Below the pieces are notes generated by a model. That model saw only the letters and a list, made by a program, of their open reading frames with translations. It did no database searches and had not been told where the DNA came from. This document shows, piece by piece, positions 1 through 9,090 of a stretch of 64,000 bases of DNA (position 1 is its first letter; each line of letters begins with the position of its first letter). The translations under genes were made by a program, and so were the position numbers. This stretch comes from Pseudorasbora parva (Eukaryota; Chordata; Actinopteri; Cypriniformes; Gobionidae). The stretch is taken from assembly GCF_024679245.1 (NCBI RefSeq), contig NC_090173.1, positions 49,702,876-49,766,875 on the forward strand. Direction: 5' to 3'.

Positions 1-857
1 AGTGCAACCACAGCATCCTCAACCAGTACTTCATTAACATGTATGCCTCCCACCACTTGTGGATTATATACATGGGTGTTAAGAAGTTCCAGGGCACACA
101 AGAATGCAGTTTTCTTTTCTAACAGCTCTAGAGGTATCCTGTTCTCATGAGCTGTGTCTGCTGACTGGGGGTTGATGATTTGCATTTCCCTCACAGCAGG
201 AGAGTCTTCACTAAGGTGGGTATCCTTCAGTGTCAGCTGACTAGAGCCAGATGTCCTCTCTACCTCCACTGCCTTGCATACCTTCTGACTAGAGCTAGTC
301 TCTTCGATGGGCCGTGGGACTCTGACTTGTGCCCACAATTGACAGTTGTGAAGGTCAATTAATGGTGTGAGCCTATTCAACAGATCCTGGCCAATAAGAA
401 GCTGCTCTGTGTCGAAGCCAACAACGTAGAGAGGGTGAACTATCTTCATCTCACCAAAGGTTAACTCCACCCACACCCGCTGGTTAACAGGGGCCTGATC
501 CTGCGTGTAACTGGTTATCTTGATCTGACAACTCTCTACCTTAAGCCATTTACCAAGCGAGTTGGTTACTTGGGTGAGTTTTTTAAACAACCCAGGTGAC
601 ACCAAAGAAATTTCTGAGCCAGTATCTAGCAGGGCATCACATGTTAATACACCTTCAATGTACACAGAAATATAATTTCTTCTGGCCCTGCCTCTCTGTG
701 TCAAGTCACCAAGGAACTGACAGAGACTGGGGTTAGGTCTGCCGACATCTGATTGGTTAGGCCTCACAATCTTTTGCATGGTTCCCCCTTCCCTTGGCTC
801 TTCCCCCCACCCTATGAAGTACACTTTTGGTGGGGGAGGGGAGGGGTCCCGGCCTAG
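1..857 (-). CDS. retroelement protease / start of pol (partial, runs off window)
   Basis: This frame follows the gag stop codon in the same phase and has no stop to position 1, about 285 codons. It contains an aspartic protease signature: LLDTGSEISLV, with the catalytic Asp codon at 624-626, followed about 85 residues later by LLIGQDLL, the conserved hydrophobic-Gly block of retroelement proteases. In retroelements the enzyme acts as a dimer that cleaves Gag and Gag-Pol. There is no convincing independent start near the gag end; an ATG at 777-779 exists but lies close upstream of the protease core, so expression as a Gag fusion is more likely. Reverse transcriptase, RNase H and integrase would lie to the left, outside the window. 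Confidence 0.75.
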
Positions 858-866
858 TCATTGCTT
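846..866 (-). promoter_or_regulatory. candidate stop-codon readthrough site between gag and pol
   Basis: Gag ends CAA-TGA and is followed directly by CTA-GGC in the same frame, and the protease frame continues without a shift. TGA followed by CTA is a known leaky termination context (alphavirus polyproteins and several animal genes). In-frame stop suppression between gag and pol is the strategy of gammaretroviruses. The sequence shows the context and the open frame; efficient readthrough is inference. A downstream RNA structure was not established by eye. Confidence 0.5.
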
Positions 867-2948
867 GGAAGGAGGGTCATTTTCTTTCTGGGATGTGTGT
901 TCCTCTGACTTAAGGTCTTTGAGGGCTTTAGTAAGTATTTTCTGAATTTGCTTAATGTTATCACGATCCCTTTCTTCAGTACCTTTGAACTCCTTTTTCT
1001 TTTGACTACCCTGTTTGTGACTGTCTCTTGACTTATCTCTGAACCTCCTGTACCTCTCTTCCCTGTGTGTATGCCTGCCACCCTTGAATCCTCCATTGCT
1101 TGAGGATTTATGGCTATGTGTGTTCTGTTGGAACTCACTGGACTTTGGCTGGGAGGGGCGGCCAGTACGGGCTGGTCCACTTTGGGGAAGCTCTGAACCT
1201 TCTAGTTCAAGAGGAGGCTCCCTGTCGTGTCGGAGTTCAAACACCTGAGTGCCTGGGTCCCTGTCTTTCTTGTCTGTGTGTAACTTCTCACTCTCCCAGG
1301 CTCTCATTGCAAGTTGTCTTAACTCTGCTGCAGTCATGTGATCAACATCTACCAGCAATGAAAGGGATTTCCTAATTGTTGGATGCAAATTACTCACAAA
1401 CAGACTTTTAAACATCACATCCTCTTCTGCCCTAGGTGAATCAGAACCAGTAAAATATACTCTACGCAAGCGCTCATAATACTCTCTGGGTGATTCATAG
1501 CGATTTTGCTTAGTCTGTAAAGCAGAAAGCCTGGAGACAGATGGGTTTTGATATATTGTGTATTCAGCTCTCAGGGCTCTACACAGTTCATGGTAATTAC
1601 CAGCAATGGCTGGGCTTTGTCTCTCCATGAAACCATGGACAGTTCGCACTGTTGTTTTCCTCAGAATGAGGAGTTTATCTGCCATTGTGGCCTCAGGGAT
1701 GTATGACAGTGCATAGTTTACATCTTCAATGTACAACTCTATGTTGCTTCCTGGGGAATCAGGATTAAACACTTCAATGTCACGTGCTAATTCCCTAAGC
1801 TGACGCAGCCTACTGTCTCTGGGTGGTACTGTACTAGGGAAGTCAGGGATGGAACGACTAGTTTTTCCCCATACTGGAGAGTCAGAATCTACTCTGTGAG
1901 GATGGCTGGGACTAGCAGCGGGGTTTGGGCCACCGGCTGCAACAACATCACTATAGGCCTGATAGCGTTGTCTCTCTGAGGGGCCATCAAATAAAGGATC
2001 TTTCACTAGTGGGTTGAATGAGCTGAAGCGCACACTTGGTGGTTCAGGTTCATGGGGCATGTCCCTATTTATGTCCAACTGTTCCATTCTTTTCCCTATT
2101 TCCTCTAGTCTCTGCTCTGCGACATCAGCTTTATCTGCCCAACCTTGGGCTCTGGCAGCAATTCTGTCATGACTGTTCTGGACTTCTAATAGTTTATCGT
2201 CTGTCCTAGCCAAGTCCTCTCTGAGTTGAATCTGATCCTGTTTTGAATCATACAGTTGTCGCTTAAACAACTGTGACTCTTCACGTGTATCAGTATACAG
2301 TTTGTGTTCTATCTCTAAGTCCCTTTTTAAACAAGAAATTTCAGACAAGGCTGACTTTAACTCATCCTTGGCTTGTTTCTCACTCATACTCACTACTCTT
2401 AATTTGTCTGCCTGTGCTGACAAATCCCTTTGAGCCTGAGCCAACTCTGTTTGCAGAGTAGGTATAGAGACTGAACTTACACACTCATTCTTGACCTGTT
2501 CAAGCTCAGTTTCTAGGTCTTGATTTTCTTCTTTTAACTTTTTTATTTTCTCTTCTTGGCTGTCCATAACACACTGCAAGTCTTCTTTCTCTGCAGACAA
2601 TCTATTAGCTTCAACCTTTAAATGGTCATTTGCATGACGCATATCAGCCAGCTCACTCTTTAGCTCTTGGATCATCATATCCCTATCTCTCATCTGTTCA
2701 TTAGCAAGGGATACTCTGTCTATTGCTTGGGTTAACTGAGCAGCCCAATTTAGTGCTAAGCTAGAGAGGAGTTTGATTAGCGAGGCACCTTTTATGGCCT
2801 GGCCTGCTGCTTCAGCGGTTAGCTGTGTTGTTTTGAGGCTGATTTCCTCATAATCTAAGCCCTTAATCATTTCTATGTAACCTGGATTCACAGCACTGGT
2901 CAGGTCTACAACCAGCTGTTCAGGTAGGGTTAATTCTGCCATTTCCAA
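858..2948 (-). CDS. retroelement Gag polyprotein, coiled-coil type, 696 aa
   Basis: Complete frame with ATG at 2946-2948 and TGA at 858-860. Residues about 60-300 are a long charged coiled coil rich in Glu, Lys, Gln and Leu heptads. Residues about 390-560 form a capsid-like helical region, including a PREYYERLRRVYF segment similar to the YxRLxxxY-type motifs of retrotransposon capsids. The tail from about 590 is very basic (Arg/Lys/His) with no CCHC zinc knuckle, so RNA packaging probably relies on the basic tail. Gag proteins assemble the particle in the cytoplasm. Nothing in the frame is broken. The decayed gag of element B (58765-59565) has the same coiled-coil and capsid layout. Antisense frames in this region are treated as shadows. 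Confidence 0.8.
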   Translation of the reverse strand: MEMAELTLPEQLVVDLTSAVNPGYIEMIKGLDYEEISLKTTQLTAEAAGQAIKGASLIKLLSSLALNWAAQLTQAIDRVSLANEQMRDRDMMIQELKSELADMRHANDHLKVEANRLSAEKEDLQCVMDSQEEKIKKLKEENQDLETELEQVKNECVSSVSIPTLQTELAQAQRDLSAQADKLRVVSMSEKQAKDELKSALSEISCLKRDLEIEHKLYTDTREESQLFKRQLYDSKQDQIQLREDLARTDDKLLEVQNSHDRIAARAQGWADKADVAEQRLEEIGKRMEQLDINRDMPHEPEPPSVRFSSFNPLVKDPLFDGPSERQRYQAYSDVVAAGGPNPAASPSHPHRVDSDSPVWGKTSRSIPDFPSTVPPRDSRLRQLRELARDIEVFNPDSPGSNIELYIEDVNYALSYIPEATMADKLLILRKTTVRTVHGFMERQSPAIAGNYHELCRALRAEYTIYQNPSVSRLSALQTKQNRYESPREYYERLRRVYFTGSDSPRAEEDVMFKSLFVSNLHPTIRKSLSLLVDVDHMTAAELRQLAMRAWESEKLHTDKKDRDPGTQVFELRHDREPPLELEGSELPQSGPARTGRPSQPKSSEFQQNTHSHKSSSNGGFKGGRHTHREERYRRFRDKSRDSHKQGSQKKKEFKGTEERDRDNIKQIQKILTKALKDLKSEEHTSQKENDPPSKQ

Positions 2949-3510
2949 CAGATACTAGCAGGTTAGCTATTCTCAGTATTTTAGACAAAAGTGTTTATAG
3001 TTTGAAGTCACAGGGGCACTGTAAGTCACACCTTGACTAGTGATACGGACTCTAGCCCGTGGTGATGAGTGGTCAGAAGGAACTACCCTTATCTGACACT
3101 TACAAGTTCACACAGAACTCTCAAATTCTGATAGTCTTACAAGGTATATGAGCCCTTTGCTATACTAGTGGTAGCAATTAGTTATAATTAATAATCACAA
3201 CCTCTGCTAACACTATAGTTTCCTGGATGAGGAAACCTTTACCAGAACTATGCCACTATAAAATGGTCCAAAGCTTAAACAACAATTCTATTTACTGCAA
3301 ACAATTCAGCTGCAACAAATCCTATTCATAAATGGTACAACACGGAGCTGAATGAAGAAACTACAAATCAGGCTTGGGAGGAACCACCTGCTAAGCAAAC
3401 AGTAACTGACCAAACTGAGAAATTTAGTTTCCTGTTAAAGTAATTTACCTTGCAGTCTTTTAGGTGAATTCTTTGTGTTGATGAACAAAAGACTCGTTTC
3501 AATCTTAGTT
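2949..3510 (-). other. untranslated leader of element A
   Basis: About 560 bases between the primer-binding-like site and the gag ATG with no sizeable frame. This is where the packaging signal and 5' leader of an LTR element are expected. No specific motif was recognised. Confidence 0.5.
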
Positions 3511-3529
3511 GGCCTCACACGGGGCACCA
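3511..3529 (-). promoter_or_regulatory. primer-binding-like site of element A
   Basis: On the minus strand the sequence begins TGGTGCCCCGTGTGAGG, three bases inside the LTR edge. The initial TGG would pair with the CCA end of a tRNA, and the position is right for a reverse-transcription primer site. I could not assign the tRNA with confidence. Confidence 0.55.
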
Positions 3530-3892
3530 AAATGTAGTGATTTTAACTCAGTTCACAGATGACGTAGTGATTTTTAGATCACGTGTCACTTAAGGTGTGG
3601 TTATGAGTGTATCAGATGACCCCTCCCTCTTTGATACGGGGCACCAGCTAAGAATACTATCTTAACAATATAAGAACACTCGCAAAAGAGCTGTTCAGTA
3701 ATTCAGAATTAATGTAAATTAGAGGGAGTTGGTCAGCTGATTTATCTGAAGGATTTGTGAGTCTGGACAACCAGTAGAGTCTTTGATCATCAACACAATG
3801 AAGACACAGTGTAATAAAATGAATGAAATTTATTAACAATAGATATGCAAGAGTAAATACTTAAACGATTAATAATGCTAGTAATGGATATA

Positions 3893-5519
3893 CAGTCTTG
3901 TTCAAAATAATAGCAGTACAATGTGACTAACCAGAATAATCAAGGTTTTTAGTATATTTTTTATTGCTACGTGGCAAACAAGTTACCAGTAGGTTCAGTA
4001 GATTGTCAGAAAACAAACAAGACCCAGCATTCATGATATGCACACTCTTAAGGCTGTGCAATTGGGCAATTAGTTGAAAGGGGTGTGTTCAAAAAAATAG
4101 CAGTGTCTACCTTTGACTGTACAAACTCAAAACTATTTTGTACAAACATTTTTTTTCTGGGATTTAGCAATCCTGTGAATCACTAAACTAATATTTAGTT
4201 GTATGACCACAGTTTTTTAAAACTGCTTGACATCTGTGTGGCATGGAGTCAACCAACTTGTGGCACCTCTCAGCTGTTATTCCACTCCATGATTCTTTAA
4301 CAACATTCCACAATTCATTCACATTTCTTGGTTTTCCTTCAGAAACAGCATTTTTGATATCACCCCACAAGTTCTCAATTGGATTAAGGTCTGGAGATTG
4401 GGCTGGCCACTCCATAACATTAATTTTGTTGGTTTGGAACCAAGACTTTGCCCGTTTACTAGTGTGTTTTGGGTCATTGTCTTGTTGAAACAACCATTTC
4501 AAGGGCATGTCCTCTTCAGCATAGGGCAACATGACCTCTTCAAGTATTTTAACATATGCAAACTGATCCATGATCCCTGGTATGCGATAAATAGGCCCAA
4601 CACCATAGTAGGAGAAACATGCCCATATCATGATGCTTGCACCTCCATGCTTCACTGTCTTCACTGTGTACTGTGGCTTGAATTCAGAGTTTGGGGGTAG
4701 TCTCACAAACTGCCTGTGGCCCTTGGACCCAAAAAGAACAATTTTACTCTCATCAGTCCACAAAATGTTCCTCCATTTCTCTTTAGGCCAGTTGATGTGT
4801 TCTTTGGCAAATTGTAACCTCTTCTGCACATGCCTTTTTTTTAACAGAGGGACTTTGCGGGGGATTCTTGAAAATAGATTAGCTTCACACAGACGTCTTC
4901 TAACTGTCACAGTACTTACAGGTAACTCCAGACTGTCTTTGATCATCCTGGAGGTGATCATTGGCTGAGCCTTTGCCATTCTGGTTATTCTTCTATCCAT
5001 TTTGATGGTTGTCTTCCGTTTTCTTCCACATCTCTCTGGTTTTGCTCTCCATTTTAAGGCATTGGAGATCATTTTAGCTGAACAGCCTATCATTTTTTGC
5101 ACCTCTTTATAGGTTTTCCCCTCTCTAATCAACTTTTTAATCAAAGTACGCTGTTCTTCTGAACAATGTCTTGAACGACCCATTTTCCTCAGCTTTCAAA
5201 TGCATGTTCAACAAGTGTTGGCTTCATCCTTAAATAGGGGCCACCTGATTCACACCTGTTTCTTCACAAAATTGATGACCTCAGTGATTGAATGCCACAC
5301 TGCTATTTTTTTGAACACACCCCTTTCAACTAATTCAACTAATTGCCCAATTGCACAGCCTTAAGAGCGGGCATATCATGAATGCTGGGTCTCATTTGTT
5401 TTCTGAGAATCTACTGAACCTACTGGTAACTTGTTTGCCACGTAGCAATAAAATATATACTAAAAACCTTGATTATTCTGGTTAGTCACATTGTACTGCT
5501 ATTATTTTGAACAAGACTG
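3893..5519 (-). mobile_element. Tc1/mariner transposon, complete, 1,627 bp
   Basis: Ends are CAGTCTTGTTCAAAATAATA and its inverse, flanked by TA on both sides (3891-3892 and 5520-5521), the target duplication of Tc1/mariner elements. Inverted repeats are long (3893-4106 and 5298-5519). Each carries an inner near-copy of the outer tip (GTTCAAAAAAATAGCAGTG), giving the IR/DR arrangement seen in Sleeping Beauty-type Tc1 elements, where each end binds transposase twice. The right arm has a 9-base duplication (AACTAATTC). It inserted inside the LTR of element A and is therefore younger than it. Confidence 0.92.
4188..5183 (-). CDS. Tc1-family transposase, intact, 331 aa
   Basis: Cut-and-paste DNA transposase with nuclear action at the element ends. 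The N-terminal third is a paired-like helix-turn-helix domain (start [19 protein letters not shown]) and an AT-hook-like CGRKRK linker near residue 52. The catalytic DDE residues are present: Asp in ILWTDESK, Asp in [11 protein letters not shown] and Glu in [11 protein letters not shown], with 34 residues between the second and third (DD34E). The length is close to the usual 340 aa and there is no internal stop. The frame sits centrally between the long inverted repeats. An undamaged frame with both ends and a TA duplication suggests recent activity, but activity is not shown. Confidence 0.92.
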   Translation of the reverse strand: MGRSRHCSEEQRTLIKKLIREGKTYKEVQKMIGCSAKMISNALKWRAKPERCGRKRKTTIKMDRRITRMAKAQPMITSRMIKDSLELPVSTVTVRRRLCEANLFSRIPRKVPLLKKRHVQKRLQFAKEHINWPKEKWRNILWTDESKIVLFGSKGHRQFVRLPPNSEFKPQYTVKTVKHGGASIMIWACFSYYGVGPIYRIPGIMDQFAYVKILEEVMLPYAEEDMPLKWLFQQDNDPKHTSKRAKSWFQTNKINVMEWPAQSPDLNPIENLWGDIKNAVSEGKPRNVNELWNVVKESWSGITAERCHKLVDSMPHRCQAVLKNCGHTTKY

Positions 5520-6260
5520 TATACTTCTAAAGGATAGTAAACTAATAACCAAAAAGTAATGAACGAAACAATAAAACCAATAAATGATGTGAGCACAGAA
5601 TGGATAAATGCAATGCTGTTGAACAGAATGTAGCAATAGTAGAGAATTGTATGGGAATGCTTCTTATGGGAACCACCTAATGGTTCTGGCACATGGTGAT
5701 AAATAAATGCTTATTTATCATTAAACAAATAATAAACCTATTATTTGTAACAACATGACCTCAAGTAATAGTTATCTAAACAGGTTAGAAAACATATGCT
5801 GCATGTATAAACTAATGCCAAGGTGTCTAGAAAAAGGTTTGGTAAGTTTATATTTACGTTCCACACAGTCGGGTGATCAGTCCTGGCAGTGGATACGTCT
5901 TCCACTGGTTATGCGGGTAGCGTGCAGTGGGAAGGGCGCAGAGTTGCGAGAAGCCGTTGCCACGCTGGGCTGAAGGATGCAGAACTCTGGTTGCGCCAAG
6001 AGGGTCCTTAAACGTGGACCAGGCAGCTGGGTCAGTCGAATCTTCACAGGGTCCTTTGCAGGCTGGCTGCGTCACTGAGGAGCCATGTGGGACCGGCAAT
6101 GTCTGCCGATGCAGAGGTCCTTGGTGGACTGGATGTGCTGCTGGAGGAGTTGTAAAGGTCAGATAAGATCTCTCAAGGAGAGAGCCCTTTTCCAGCTATA
6201 GTTTGCCGAAAGCAATATAAAGGTTTTGCTCGCAAAAGCTTAACCTCCACTGTCTTGTAG

Positions 6261-6404
6261 TCTCTTTCCTCGTCAGGTCAGAAGCTCAGGACGTGGTGTG
6301 TCTGTTAGTGTCTCCTTCCCCGGCGGGTTAGAAACGCAGAACGTGGTGTGTCTGTTAGTGTCTCCTTCCCCATCGGGTTAGAAACGCAGAACGAGGGTGT
6401 GTCT
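6261..6404. repeat. 50-bp tandem repeat inside LTR A, about three copies
   Basis: Three successive copies of a 50-base unit containing GTGGTGTGTCTGTTAGTGTC and TTAGAAACGCAGAACG begin near 6261, 6309 and 6359, with the third truncated. Short tandem repeats in an LTR often lie in the U3 enhancer; that role is inference here. Confidence 0.7.
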
Positions 6405-7191
6405 ACCCGGGGGACATATTTATCCCTTTCCGATGAGGAGGAGATTGAAATCCGGCGCCTTTCCAGTCCTGGAGTGTGATTGGCCACTGGGTTCTGAAGT
6501 AGGCACGGTGTTGCCCACCCTAGTGTGGAACTCATGTGCATAGCATAAAGTGGCATGTTAAAACAATGTCTTAAATGTTTTACCCATGCATTATTTCTTT
6601 ACCAAACCTCTTTTAAAATATAAAAGGCATCGTATGGAACAGATAGAGACCAAACATGATAAGAAACGGCTAAGTCATCGTCCACGCATTCGTTTATCTG
6701 TTAATGGACCTGTCCCGTGGACTGTTGTTTTTACAGTTAATAACCATTAACATAAACTGCACTTTGTGTGAAGATGAGGTGGATGAGTTGCAGTTCATAT
6801 ACATTTAAGACCTCCAAACATGTGTATGAATGGATTTAGATAGACCTCTGTGGCCTCTCTTTTGCTGCTGCCTTCAGGAGGTCCTGGAGGAATTTTTATG
6901 GCAGCACTTGCCTAAACCTTAGGAATGAGTTTGGAGGTTAAAATCCACTTGTAGACCAATGAGAAGTCCTCTCTTTGGTGGTGGTGGGTGCAGAAGGTCC
7001 CCCCTTCCTGCCATGTAAGAGGTGTCTGGCAGTTGTCTTGGCATCTTATCTGATGTGGCTGAACATTTGTTTATGTTCATTCACCAAGGGTCCAATCATA
7101 GTGTGGCACATCTTCTTCCACACCGGTAGTTAGGGAGGGGCCTTGCCATAAACTGGTCTCTGGAATGCCACCCTAGCTGATGTTCACTACA

Positions 7192-7415
7192 CTGATGATG
7201 CAGTGAAACATGCCAAATAGTGCTATTTTCATGATTTATCAAATTTTTTATGTGGTTCAGATACAATAATATTTTGAGTTTCTATTTATTAAACAAATTT
7301 CCTTCATTGTATTAACTCAAAGTTTTAATTTCAATAAACTCACAATTTTAAGGCAACCAGGTTACTTACTTTTTTAAGTTAAACCAACAAAAACCAACCA
7401 AAAATTTTTACAGTG
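7192..7415. mobile_element. foldback MITE, right arm only (cut by element A)
   Basis: From CTGATGATGCAGTGAAAC to the terminal TTTTTACAGTG this matches the right arm of the 0.9-kb foldback element found complete at 15335-16228 and before the other WAP copies. The left part is missing because element A sits at the break. Confidence 0.8.
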
Positions 7416-7500
7416 TAGAAAAGCTCAAATGTCTCCTCCTTATTATAGTTTATTATAAACCAAATAAGTCTTGAACACAAGTGCTAAATCCGCTCCTCCA

Positions 7501-7738
7501 GGGCTTATCAAACACACCTGAACAAGCTAATCAAGGTCTTCAAGATTAGGCTAAAACTACAGGCAGCTGCGTTTCATCAGGGTTGGAGTTACTCAGACAT
7601 TGGATCTTTAAAAAGGCAGTTTCAAAGACCCTGCAAACAGTGGTTTATGCTGCAGGGTAAAGCAGCTCGTGTTTAGTGTTGTTTTGAGAGCCTTGTGGGT
7701 TCCAGCAGAGTTCATTGTGACCATTGCAAGTTGAGAGG
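7501..7738 (+). promoter_or_regulatory. WAP copy 1 promoter and 5' leader
   Basis: A TATA-like TTTAAAAA at 7607-7614 lies 132 bases before the ATG. The region from 7507 to the ATG is conserved not only in the other four copies but also in the diverged sixth copy near 63378, where the TATA-like box is again kept. This marks it as the functional 5' region. The transcription start itself is not determined. Confidence 0.6.
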
Positions 7739-9090
7739 ATGACAGCCTGTGTGTTGTGCTCGTTGAGTGCTGTTTTATTGTGTCTGTCTGTCTATTTGAG
7801 CACAATAGACGCTGGTGTTGTAGGTGAGAATTTATCTTATTTACACAGCCTGAGGAAATGCATAAATAAGTGCCTTACAAAATAAGAATATTAACCGTGC
7901 AAACCGTGCATTAACCTCAAAGGAAACATGGATACAGTTTTCATTTAGTAATTCATAGTAAATATCAAATTGCAAGGAAACTGCAAGAAACACATTGAAC
8001 TGAAACCATGAAATGGAAAGCCTGAATATTCCAGTAAAAACTATTCATTGATGCTAGTGAATGACTTTCAGCATAGTTGTTTTCTGTCATGTGTCTTTTA
8101 AACAGCAAAGCCAGGAGAGTGTCCCAGCACAAAATCTGGAGCTGGAACGTGTGCTGAGTTGTGTGTTTCTGACCATGACTGTCCTAACAATGAGAAATGC
8201 TGCAGCAATGGATGTGGACGTCAGTGTATGGCTCCATATACAGGTATTTGTATTAGAATTGGTTGTGTGGTGATTAGTGAGTCTTTTTTTGTTGTCAATA
8301 ACACGAGCAGGTCATAGCACTGTCAAGCACTCAATAGCTTTACAAAACTAGGAGATGAGGAAGAATAATACTAAAACACTAATCACTCTGTAAGTTACAC
8401 GTACTATTCATGATTTGATCATTTTGTGCTGTACGAGACTGAATGCTGCTGAAAGAACAGACTAAACCGGCTGTTTGTGTCCCTTCAGTGAAGCCTGCAG
8501 CCCACTTGCCAGCAGCCGAACCATCATTGCCTGCAGCTGAACCAACTTTGCCTGAAGCCGAACCATTGTTGCCCTCATCCCAGCCCCCTGTGCCTGAATC
8601 CGATCCCTCATCCCAGCCCCCTGTGCCTGAGTCCGAGCCCTCATCCCAGCCCCCTGTGCCTGAGTCCGAGCCCTCATCCCAGCCCCCTGTGCCTGAATCC
8701 GAGCCCTCAGCTCAGCCCCCTGTGCCTGAGTCCGAGCCCTCAGCCCAGCCCCCTGTGCCCACAGCCCAGCCCCCTGTGGCCAAATCTGTGCCTGCAGCCC
8801 AGCCTCCTGTGCCCGCAGCCCGGCCCCTTATGCCCAAATCTGTGCCCGCAGCCCAGCCCCTTGTGCCTAAATCCGTGCCCGCAGCCCGACTGCTGCCGCG
8901 TAAAGCTAAACTGCTGTTACTTGCAGCCCAACCAAAGTCTCCAGGGAAGCCTGCAGCTAAATTGCTGACACCTGTAGCCAACCTGCCAAAGCCTGCACCA
9001 AATAAAACTAAGAGCCTTATCCCTAAATGCCAAATAAATGTTATGTTTGGTGAAATGTGTGCTTTTTTTTATTTTTTTATCCATTTTTAG
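7739..9090 (+). CDS. secreted WAP-domain protein with proline-rich repeat tail, copy 1 (stop lost)
   Basis: Exons are 7739-7823, 8106-8243 and 8489-9090, all introns GT-AG and phase 1. Exon 1 encodes a signal peptide (MTACVLCSLSAVLLCLSVYL). Exon 2 encodes one WAP domain with all eight cysteines in the family spacing (C3-x5-C4-x5-C5C6-x3-C7-x3-C8), including NEKCCSNGCGRQC. Exon 3 encodes three LPAAEPT-type heptads, five SSQPPVPESEP-type 11-mers, an AAQPPVPAARPLMPKSVP block and a basic end with an NKT glycosylation sequon. WAP proteins are extracellular and often inhibit serine proteases or kill microbes; the role here is unknown. The stop used by copies 2-5 is AAA here (9025-9027), adding 21 residues (274 aa in total). 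Codon 4 of the signal peptide is Cys, against Arg in the others. Confidence 0.85.
9033..9038 (+). terminator. polyadenylation signal, WAP copy 1
   Basis: AATAAA followed by a GT-rich stretch (TGTTATGTTTGGTG). In copies 2-5 the same signal lies six bases after the stop codon. In copy 1 it lies inside the extended reading frame, about 50 bases before the new stop. Confidence 0.7.

Larger units (their letters stand above)
1..7191 (-). mobile_element. LTR retroelement A, partial (5' LTR, leader, gag, start of pol)
   Basis: Read on the minus strand, the order is LTR (3533-7191), primer-binding-like site, leader, gag, then protease, which runs off the left edge of the window; the rest of pol and the 3' LTR lie outside. 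The LTR termini are inverted (TGTAGTGA at 3533 and TTCACTACA ending at 7191). The right LTR edge abuts sequence that is internal to a foldback MITE in the other array units, so the element probably inserted into the MITE of the WAP array. An open 696-codon gag and an unbroken protease frame suggest a fairly young copy. It could belong to the Ty3/Gypsy group or to an ERV-like group; reverse transcriptase is not in the window to decide this. Confidence 0.75.
3533..7191 (-). repeat. 5' LTR of element A (about 2.0 kb without the nested Tc1)
   Basis: Bounded by inverted termini TGTAGTGA (plus strand, 3533) and TTCACTACA (ending 7191). The left edge is three bases from the primer-like site. Removing the Tc1 insertion and its duplicated TA leaves about 2,030 bases, long for an LTR but within known range. 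The right edge is placed from the terminus motif and from the abrupt start of array homology at 7192. The partner LTR is outside the window, so the boundary is not verified by pairing. The stretch 5522-7191 holds no gene I can support apart from the 50-base tandem repeat listed separately. Confidence 0.5.

Noticed and set aside
8061..8273. 70-84 codon frames over exon 2 starting MTFSIVVFC in all units
   Set aside because: Wrong phase of the WAP exon. The eight-cysteine reading in the phase joined by the splice sites is clearly the real one.
8462..8981. Antisense Ala/Gly/Thr-rich frames over exon 3 (also at 17273-17864, 31128-31773, 39351-39899 and 48050-48935)
   Set aside because: Shadows of the GC-rich proline-repeat exon: low complexity, no domain, no splice or promoter signal; the sense frame explains the openness.
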